The notes beneath the pieces are model-generated. The model worked only from the letters and a program-made list of their open reading frames with translations, was not told the DNA's origin and made no database searches. Positions 58,112-64,000 of a DNA stretch of 64,000 nucleotides are shown piece after piece (position 1 is the first letter of the stretch; every line of letters starts with the position of its first letter). Source of the stretch: Sporobacter termitidis DSM 10068 (GTDB lineage: Bacteria; Bacillota; Clostridia; Oscillospirales; Oscillospiraceae); the NCBI RefSeq assembly GCF_900130065.1, contig NZ_FQXV01000001.1, forward strand, positions 92,572-156,571. Direction: 5' to 3'. The position numbers were made by a program, and so were the translations under genes.

Positions 58112-60172
58112 TTACTCCGCTTCATTCAAAGCCTTGGCCTCTTCGATGATCTTCTGCTGGACAACGGCCGGCGCTTCCTCGTAGCGCTCAAAGCGGAGTG
58201 TAAACGAGCCTCTCCCCTGCGTCATGGAGCGCAGATCGATGGCATAGCTCGACATCTCGCCCATGGGCACCTCGGCCTCCACGACCTGCATGCCGTCGGC
58301 GTTGAGGTTCATGCCCATCGGGCTGCCGCGGCGCTTGGACAGGTCGGACATAATATCGCCCATGTAGGTGTCTGGAATGGTCACGCTCAGATAACCGATC
58401 GGCTCGAGAATGACGGGATTGGCCTGAGGGATGCCCTCCTTATAAGCCAGCTGCGCCGCCGTTTTGAACGCCATTTCCGACGAATCGACGGGATGATAGG
58501 AGCCGTCGACCAGAGTGGCCTTCAGGTACACCATCGGGTAACCGGCGAGGATACCTTTCTGGATGCTGTCGCGCAGTCCCTTTTCCACCGCCGGGAAAAA
58601 GTTCTTCGGCACGCTGCCGCCGAAGACATTCTCGGCAAAGACCAGCTCCTCTTCCGTGCCCGGCTCGAAATCGATAACGACGTCGCCGAACTGGCCGTGG
58701 CCGCCGGATTGCTTTTTGTGCCGGCCCCTGACCTGCACCTTTTTGCGGATTTTTTCGCGGTAGGCCACGCGGGCGGGGGCCAGAACGACCTCGACGCCGA
58801 ACTTGTCCTTCAGCTTGGCGCAGAGCACATCCAGCTGGATATCTCCGGCCCCGGACAGAACCATCTGCTTCGTTTCCGCGTTGTTGATGACCGTAAATGT
58901 CAGGTCTTCTTCCGCAAGCCTTGTGAGACCGGAGGCAATTTTATCCTCCTGCCCTTTCGTCTTCGGCGCAATTGCCATGGAGTAGCACGGCGGATCGAAA
59001 TCAATGCCCGCTGCCGTCACGAGATTTTTGGGGTCGCAGAGGGTATCGCCCGTCTTTGTGTCGGACAGCTTCGATACCGCGCCAATGTCGCCGCAGACCA
59101 CTTCCTTGACCTCGACGCTCTTTTTGCCCTGCAGCTTGTAGATATGTCCTATTTTCTCCTGAGAGCCGGTGCGTGTATTCACCAGCGTCATATCCACGGC
59201 CAGCCTGCCGGAGAGTACTTTGAAAATGCTGAATTTTCCGTATTGATCCGATAATGTCTTATAGACGATCGCGCAAGTAGGTCCATTAGGGTTTGCTTCA
59301 ATGGCCGTGCCCTCAGCGGATTCCTCTTTTCGTCCTTCCAGCGGCGAAGGGAACAGATCAACGACGGTGTCAAGCAGCGTGCGCGTGCCAAGACCGCTCA
59401 AGGCGCAGCCGCCGAACACCGGGAACAGCGTCAGCTCTTTGACGCCTGTTTTCAATCCGCTGATGATCTCTTCTGTCGTAAACTCTTCGCCGGAGAAATA
59501 CTTTTCCATGAGGGCTTCGCTCGTTTCGGCGACACTCTCGTTGACGGCCGTATATAATACTTCAAGCCTGCTTGTCATTGAGGCAGGAATTTCTATTTCT
59601 TTACTTTTGCCATTTTCTATTGTAAACGCTTTTTTGTAAATAAGGTCAACAATACCTTCTACCTTACCGGCATCATTGACGATTGGCGCAATCATCGGGC
59701 AAACGGAAGTTCCGTATTTTTCACGAAACGCGGTGTAAACATCTTTATAGTTGCCGTTTTCTTCGTCAATTTTTGAAACGTATATGGCTCTTGGCAGCTT
59801 GCGCTCCGCTAAATAGCGCCAAGCTTTTTCCGCGCCGACAGTCAACCCGTCCTTTGCGCCGCAGACAACGACGCCGGCATCGGCGACACGGAGCGCCTCA
59901 GCCACTTCGCCGGCGAAATCGAAATAGCCCGGCGTGTCGAGAATGTTGATTTTGCAATCTTTATATTCAGCATACATCGTTGCCAGTGAAATCGAAATCT
60001 GGCGCTTGATCTCCTCTGCCTCGGAATCGCCCACGGTATTGCCATCTGCGATTTTACCGAGTCTGTCTGTTCCGCCTGTTAAAAAGAGCATGCTCTCGGC
60101 AAGACTGGTCTTGCCATTGCTCCCATGTCCCAAAAGGGCTATATTGCGAATTTTCTCGGTGGCATAGGTCAT
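58112..60172 (-). CDS. Elongation factor G-like GTPase (FusA paralogue)
   Basis: This 686-residue translational GTPase has full EF-G domain order: G1 GHGSNGKTSL, G3 DTPGYFDF, G4 in VSKIDEEN instead of NKxD, then domains II-V ending in QGRGSFTLRFERYEEAP. The divergent G1 (GHGSNGKT, not AHVDAGKT) and SKID mark the EF-G-like/EF-G2 subgroup, not the main elongation factor, which normally sits in the str operon. Its role is unclear; it is not a TetM-type protector by these motifs. Own promoter upstream. Confidence 0.9.
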   Translation of the reverse strand: MTYATEKIRNIALLGHGSNGKTSLAESMLFLTGGTDRLGKIADGNTVGDSEAEEIKRQISISLATMYAEYKDCKINILDTPGYFDFAGEVAEALRVADAGVVVCGAKDGLTVGAEKAWRYLAERKLPRAIYVSKIDEENGNYKDVYTAFREKYGTSVCPMIAPIVNDAGKVEGIVDLIYKKAFTIENGKSKEIEIPASMTSRLEVLYTAVNESVAETSEALMEKYFSGEEFTTEEIISGLKTGVKELTLFPVFGGCALSGLGTRTLLDTVVDLFPSPLEGRKEESAEGTAIEANPNGPTCAIVYKTLSDQYGKFSIFKVLSGRLAVDMTLVNTRTGSQEKIGHIYKLQGKKSVEVKEVVCGDIGAVSKLSDTKTGDTLCDPKNLVTAAGIDFDPPCYSMAIAPKTKGQEDKIASGLTRLAEEDLTFTVINNAETKQMVLSGAGDIQLDVLCAKLKDKFGVEVVLAPARVAYREKIRKKVQVRGRHKKQSGGHGQFGDVVIDFEPGTEEELVFAENVFGGSVPKNFFPAVEKGLRDSIQKGILAGYPMVYLKATLVDGSYHPVDSSEMAFKTAAQLAYKEGIPQANPVILEPIGYLSVTIPDTYMGDIMSDLSKRRGSPMGMNLNADGMQVVEAEVPMGEMSSYAIDLRSMTQGRGSFTLRFERYEEAPAVVQQKIIEEAKALNEAE

Positions 60173-60213
60173 AGCTGTTGTTACACTCTCCCTTATATAA
60201 ACTTATCTTCAAA

Positions 60214-60242
60214 ATTATATACTAATAACAGGGAAAACACAA
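60214..60242 (-). promoter_or_regulatory. Sigma-A promoter of the EF-G paralogue
   Basis: On the minus strand TTGTGT (60237-60242), a 17-bp spacer and TATAAT (60214-60219). Confidence 0.55.
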
Positions 60243-60278
60243 CACAATTTTCATACAGCTTTAACAGGGAGTTAACGT

Positions 60279-62591
60279 TTATTGCCTGTATTTTGCAAAC
60301 CCCGCGACGACTAAAACAGCCAGCAGCATCGACATCATATACAGCAGCAGATTGCCGGCACTGGCCGACGCGTACGCTCCGGTCCAGCAAATTGTGAACA
60401 TTAAGAGCATGCCGAAGACAGCGGATACAAGAGAGAAAATGGTAGCGATCAGCGACGTGGTCCGGAGACGCCGGCCGCCGGTGATTGCTTCCGAAAAGGG
60501 CCCGAGCCCTTCGCGCGTCAGCACAGCGGACACACGCTTGGCCTCGTGCTTTGTGGCGTCGGAGATGTCATAGGACTCCCGGATCGGTATGTATTCCACG
60601 TCGTCCACCGGGACCTTGTATTTCTGCTCGAGCATGACGGGCGTGATATTGAAGTCCCGCACGGCGAAGAACAGCTTGACGCGGTAGCGGAGAATGGCGA
60701 GGAGCGCGTTCTGCACGGATTTAACAGGTACGTAGTTGATGGCAAAAACGGCAATCAGCTTTTTGTTGACGGCGGTGAAGATGGCGTTTTTCATATTGAG
60801 GCTGGCCGGGATACGGATACCCATCAGGTTCATGAACGCCGCCGAGCCGGCGATAACGCGCTCCTGTCGGATCGTCCCGCCGATGCCGCCCTCGTAGCAG
60901 TCGAAGTCCTCGACGCGCATGAGCGTCATACCGTTTCTGGACAGCTGCTCGCCGAAGAGCTTCGACAAACCGGAATTGGACGCGATAATCAGGCTGGCCG
61001 TATACCGGAGCGCCTTTTCCGGCGCAACCTCTTCAAAAATCTTGATGCCGCCGAGTGTGACCGTTCCGGCTGGAAAAAGGTCCTCGTCCGTGATACTGGC
61101 ACCGTCGGAATAGTACAGCTCGTCCGCGCCGCCCCAGCCGGCCACGGCGGCGCCGGACTTCCGCGCCCGCCGCGCTACCGAATTAAAAGGCACGGCAAAG
61201 GTCATCATGGCGGAAAACGGGGCGGCGGCCGCCATAACGGCGGCGATATTGTGCAGGATGTGCTGTGGCAGCCCATGACCCACAGAGGCGTAGAAGCCGA
61301 GCGCTATCGAAGCGACCATCAGAATAGGCGAGGCATATTTATAGGCTGTTTCGCCGATGTCCGCCTGAATCAGATTGTTGTAAAACCCGGCTGTTCTGTT
61401 CGTGGCCTTTTTAATGACCGTCTTGTCCATCTCCGGGAGCATCTCGGCGACGACGCCGTATGGAGAGGCTACCGACGTCACTGTTTTCATTGTCTCGGTG
61501 AGCGCTCTGTAATAGATCTTCTCTCCCCACAGCATAAATGTCAGCGAAAAGGCCGAGACGACGCAGTACGGCATACCCGCCGAATCGTCCCTTGCGGCAA
61601 TACTGTAGATGGCGGCCGCCGCTGTGGCCAGGCACGACATGAGGTTGAGGGACTCAAGACCGGGGCCCTTGGTGAAAAAGTCGGTGATGCCCTTGAGCAG
61701 CTTGTCGATACTCAGCATCATCACAATAAACAGGAAGATCAGCAGAATGCCCGTAAAGACGAGCTTATTGTCGCCCACGCCGAACGGGAAATTGACGCCG
61801 GCCTGGAAAACGAGCGTCAATATCGCCATGACGACGGAGAGCACCATGCTCACAAAGCTTCGCAGTGAATACCTGTTGCACCCCTCGGCAAAGGTTTTGA
61901 TCGCCTGGCGGAAGTCCGGCTCCTCGATGATTTCCTCCTCGGGTTCGGGCTCAGGCTCCGGTTCGGGTTCCGGTTCGTCAAAGTATTCTTCAAACTCCTC
62001 GTCAGCGTCATCGTCATACCGGTTGGTGCTTCTGCCGAACAGGCCGAAAAATCTCCTGGTGGATTTTTTCGTCTCCTGTTCCAGCTGCGTCTGCGCCTCG
62101 ATCGATTTTTCGACCTCCGCGGCGATCTCCGCCTCCGTGTCGGCGGAGGAGTACCTGTACTTGTCGAAAGCGATAACGTCGCCGGAGGGCGCCTTGGGCG
62201 GCTGCGCGTTCTTCTCCTTCTGCGCCTCGTAGGCGGCGCTCATGGCATTGACGATTCTCTGAGGCTCGGGTATCTCAGTCGTCTTTTCCTTTACCTGAAC
62301 AGGCGCTGCCTGCACCTCGGCCGGTTCCGGCAGCCGTCCGGTTTTCCCCGTGACCTCCGAGACGATCCGGTTCGTCCTTTCCTGGAGGACGGCGGCCGGC
62401 GTTTTCTTGTCGCCGTCGATATAGGCCGTCCCCTTGTATTCCGCCAGAATCGATTCAAGAGTGAAGTCGTCGTCTGTAAAATCAACGGCTTGTCCGTCGT
62501 CGTCGGTATACGTGCCGTCATTTTCCGATGCGGGGTATGCGTCGTATTCCCTGCCGGATTCGGTGTTCAGCTCGTCAGGCGCCATGGACAT
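60279..62591 (-). CDS. P1B-ATPase-like membrane pseudoenzyme with acidic N-terminus
   Basis: This 770-residue protein is not annotated by any family I can name. Residues 1-230 are acidic and disordered, with an EPEPEPEP run at about 206-218. Eight predicted helices follow in P1B-ATPase order: four (243-357), a short loop (358-420), two (421-468), a large cytoplasmic part (470-708), two (710-765). The second pair ends like a P1B M4 (AAAPFSAMM where CPC would be), then ARRARKSGAAVAGWGGADEL, and SDGASIT at 495-501 replaces SDKTGTLT. The N-domain HP motif is SNSG (538-541), and GSAAFMNLMGI aligns with VGNARLMEELGI. TGD is VRDFN (644-648), and GDGxND is not found. So the fold seems kept and catalysis lost (inference from alignment by eye). 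Start is ATG 62591 or 62585 behind AGGAG. Confidence 0.78.
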   Translation of the reverse strand: MSMAPDELNTESGREYDAYPASENDGTYTDDDGQAVDFTDDDFTLESILAEYKGTAYIDGDKKTPAAVLQERTNRIVSEVTGKTGRLPEPAEVQAAPVQVKEKTTEIPEPQRIVNAMSAAYEAQKEKNAQPPKAPSGDVIAFDKYRYSSADTEAEIAAEVEKSIEAQTQLEQETKKSTRRFFGLFGRSTNRYDDDADEEFEEYFDEPEPEPEPEPEPEEEIIEEPDFRQAIKTFAEGCNRYSLRSFVSMVLSVVMAILTLVFQAGVNFPFGVGDNKLVFTGILLIFLFIVMMLSIDKLLKGITDFFTKGPGLESLNLMSCLATAAAAIYSIAARDDSAGMPYCVVSAFSLTFMLWGEKIYYRALTETMKTVTSVASPYGVVAEMLPEMDKTVIKKATNRTAGFYNNLIQADIGETAYKYASPILMVASIALGFYASVGHGLPQHILHNIAAVMAAAAPFSAMMTFAVPFNSVARRARKSGAAVAGWGGADELYYSDGASITDEDLFPAGTVTLGGIKIFEEVAPEKALRYTASLIIASNSGLSKLFGEQLSRNGMTLMRVEDFDCYEGGIGGTIRQERVIAGSAAFMNLMGIRIPASLNMKNAIFTAVNKKLIAVFAINYVPVKSVQNALLAILRYRVKLFFAVRDFNITPVMLEQKYKVPVDDVEYIPIRESYDISDATKHEAKRVSAVLTREGLGPFSEAITGGRRLRTTSLIATIFSLVSAVFGMLLMFTICWTGAYASASAGNLLLYMMSMLLAVLVVAGFAKYRQ

Positions 62592-62616
62592 CCACTCCTC
62601 TCCTCAGTCTTGCTCA

Positions 62617-63453
62617 CTATTTCTTTGCGCTTCTCTGCCGCAGCGCCTCGTACAGTATGACGGACGCCGAAACCGAGGCATTGAGCGACGAAATTTTCCC
62701 CACCATGGGAATTCTGAGCCTGAAATCACAGCTCTCCTCGACGAGGCGGCTCATCCCCCCGCCCTCCGAGCCGATGACAATGGCGGCGGGCCCGGTGAGA
62801 TCGGTATCCCACAGCCCGTTGTTGCCGGCGCTCGTCGCGCCGTAGATCCACACCCCGGCCTTTTTGAGCTCCTGCAGCGCCGCTGTAATGTTCGCCACGC
62901 GGGCAATAGCCATGTGCTCGACGGCGCCGGCCGACGTCTTCGAGACGATGGCCGTCATTCCGGCGCTGCGCCGTTTGGGGATAACGATGCCGTGCGCGCC
63001 GACGCATTCGGCGGTCCTGATCACGGCGCCCAGGTTGTGCGGGTCAGAAATCTCATCGCAGACGACGACCAGCGGCGCTTCGCCCCTGTCCTTCGCCAGC
63101 TGCAATATCTCCTCGATGCTTACGTAAGATTTGACGGAGGCCAGCGCGATAACGCCCTGGTGGGCATGGGTCGCGCTCATGGCGTCCAGCTTTCTTTTAT
63201 CCGCTTCGACAACGACGGCGCCGGCGTCCCGCGCCTTTGCGGCGATGTGTCCCAGCGTGGCGTCCGTCTCTCCCCTGGCGATAAACACCTTGTCGATCGG
63301 CCGCCCCGCGCGGAGCGCCTCAATGACGGCGTTGCGCCCTTCGATGACGCCCTCCGCCACGGGGTCGTCCTGCACCGCGGGCTCCTCCCGCCTGTGATAA
63401 GGGTCCATATGACGCGCGGGCGGCTTCCGGCGATTGAACGTGCCGTCATTCAT
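62617..63453 (-). CDS. rlmB: 23S rRNA (G2251-2'-O) methyltransferase RlmB
   Basis: This 278-residue SpoU-family enzyme has an N-terminal RNA-binding substrate domain (VIEGRNAVIEALRAGRPIDK) and a knotted C-terminal domain with motifs DEISDPHNLGAVIRTAEC, VIGSEGGGMSRLV and MVGKISSLNASVSASVILYE. The ATG at 63451-63453 is chosen; the frame extends to 63522 without conservation. It has a 24-residue basic, His/Arg-rich lead before the fold. Confidence 0.93.
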   Translation of the reverse strand: MNDGTFNRRKPPARHMDPYHRREEPAVQDDPVAEGVIEGRNAVIEALRAGRPIDKVFIARGETDATLGHIAAKARDAGAVVVEADKRKLDAMSATHAHQGVIALASVKSYVSIEEILQLAKDRGEAPLVVVCDEISDPHNLGAVIRTAECVGAHGIVIPKRRSAGMTAIVSKTSAGAVEHMAIARVANITAALQELKKAGVWIYGATSAGNNGLWDTDLTGPAAIVIGSEGGGMSRLVEESCDFRLRIPMVGKISSLNASVSASVILYEALRQRSAKK

Positions 63454-64000
63454 ATATCGTTTTACCTCATTTGTAATTTGTTGTGACCTGGATTTAACCA
63501 AAAATCCATAGGGGCGATCCAAGAACCGCCCTTCATGTATTATACGATATTAAACTGTCGAAAACAATACCCGCCGGTACCAACGGATTTCCAAATTCTC
63601 AGGAAGTTTCTGGTCATCCCCGGCGCTCTCCGCGCCCTCAGCCGCGGCGTCGGCAGCAGTATGCTCCCCTCGTCCGGCACGCTCAGTATAGCATACTGAG
63701 CGTGCTTTTCCCGTTATAAGAAAGCCGCGTGCCCGCCCGCATACTCATTCGACAAAAAGCGACAAACAACCCCGATCGGCGTTTTTTAAAATATAAATAT
63801 AGTCCCAATCGAGATTTTTAAAAACCGATTATCCAGTAACCGCAACACTTTGACAGCTTTTCAAGCACAAAACGCTTAATACTCTCGTAACATATCAAGG
63901 CAAATACCGCGTCACTCCAGCCTCTTATCAAAGCTTTACAAGGCTGTTTTCGTTCAAAGTCAGCCCCAAACCATCCAATAGAAGCCCTTTTTCATCAAAT
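63454..64000. other. Gene-free right end of window
   Basis: I find no credible gene in these 547 bases. It holds a degenerate family-B palindrome (63509-63535: GGGCG ... CGCCC), an isolated strong hairpin (63677-63705), and an AT-rich part from about 63720. A minus-strand open frame without a start codon (63818-63991, reading WFGADFERKQPCKAL...) might be a gene remnant, but nothing supports expression. Confidence 0.6.
63677..63709 (+). terminator. Orphan terminator-like hairpin
   Basis: GCACGCTCAGTAT and ATACTGAGCGTGC are perfect 13-bp arms (63677-63689, 63693-63705) around a 3-nt loop, followed by TTTT. No gene ends into it on the plus strand, so it may close an unrecognised small RNA or serve a gene beyond the window. 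Confidence 0.6.

Noticed and set aside
63818-63991. 58-codon minus-strand open frame near the right edge (WFGADFERKQPCKAL...)
   Set aside because: It has no start codon, no ribosome site and is closed on both sides by stops; it looks protein-like but cannot be supported as a gene.

Overview
This window is a chromosomal segment of a sporulating, GC-rich member of the Clostridia, most likely Oscillospiraceae (Ruminococcaceae). That is inferred from the gene set and gene order. There are spore genes (cwlD, a DUF3794-LysM SipL-like protein, gerW/ytfJ) and the clostridial ispH-rpsA fusion. A carD-ispD-ispF block and an FHA-FtsW fusion are also present, as are CdaA/CdaR and a PASTA kinase. Codon usage is uniformly GC-rich. 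I see no prophage, insertion sequence, CRISPR array, rRNA or tRNA. Almost everything is conserved housekeeping, and about 90% of the sequence is coding.

Layout. 0-6.4 kb (mostly + strand): the start of an Asn/Met/Pro-rich 35-residue-repeat protein leaving the left edge, then cwlD-radA, a 44-residue Cys-rich gene, a NAGPA-type glycosidase, a short SRPBCC protein and a Xer-like recombinase. 6.4-24.4 kb (- strand): sipL-like gene behind a sigma-E-like promoter, then the Bacillus-like superoperon read from 24.3 kb downward: cdaA-cdaR, DUF5685, J-protein, membrane protein, yicC, remA, gmk, rpoZ, terminator, priA, def, fmt, rsmB, rlmN, prpC, prkC, rsgA. coaBC, which lies between rpoZ and priA in Bacillus subtilis, is absent. 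24.5-46.3 kb (- strand): a Se/S carrier plus desulfurase pair, carD-ispD-ispF, the cmk-plsC-ispH/rpsA isoprenoid, lipid and translation block, an RpiR regulator, rluB, a DD-carboxypeptidase, gerW, scpAB, a site-2 protease, then tig-clpP-clpX-lon-ysxC and a phosphoesterase. 46.4-54.5 kb: DUF1540 gene, thrC, yraN, rnhB, rbgA, two signal peptidases, rplS with a structured leader, a rhomboid-like pseudoprotease and an LCP protein. 54.5-64 kb (- strand): a palindromic repeat cluster, a PBP plus FHA-FtsW pair, an EF-G paralogue, a large membrane protein that looks like a catalytically dead P1B-type ATPase, rlmB, and about 0.5 kb without genes.

How the parts may fit together. The PASTA kinase/PP2C pair, FHA-FtsW, PBP, LCP protein, carboxypeptidase and c-di-AMP cyclase are all cell-envelope functions. 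The FHA domain is an obvious candidate reader for the kinase (inference). Proteostasis (tig, clpP, clpX, lon) and isoprenoid synthesis (ispD, ispF, ispH) form separate blocks.

The most unusual items are: the P-ATPase-like pseudoenzyme at 60279-62591; two genes (priA and FHA-ftsW) whose conserved N-termini extend upstream of any ATG/GTG/TTG codon; palindromic repeats, one of which supplies the stop codon of the PBP gene; the edge repeat protein; and a 13-bp inverted repeat with Xer-site-like spacing just upstream of the recombinase gene.
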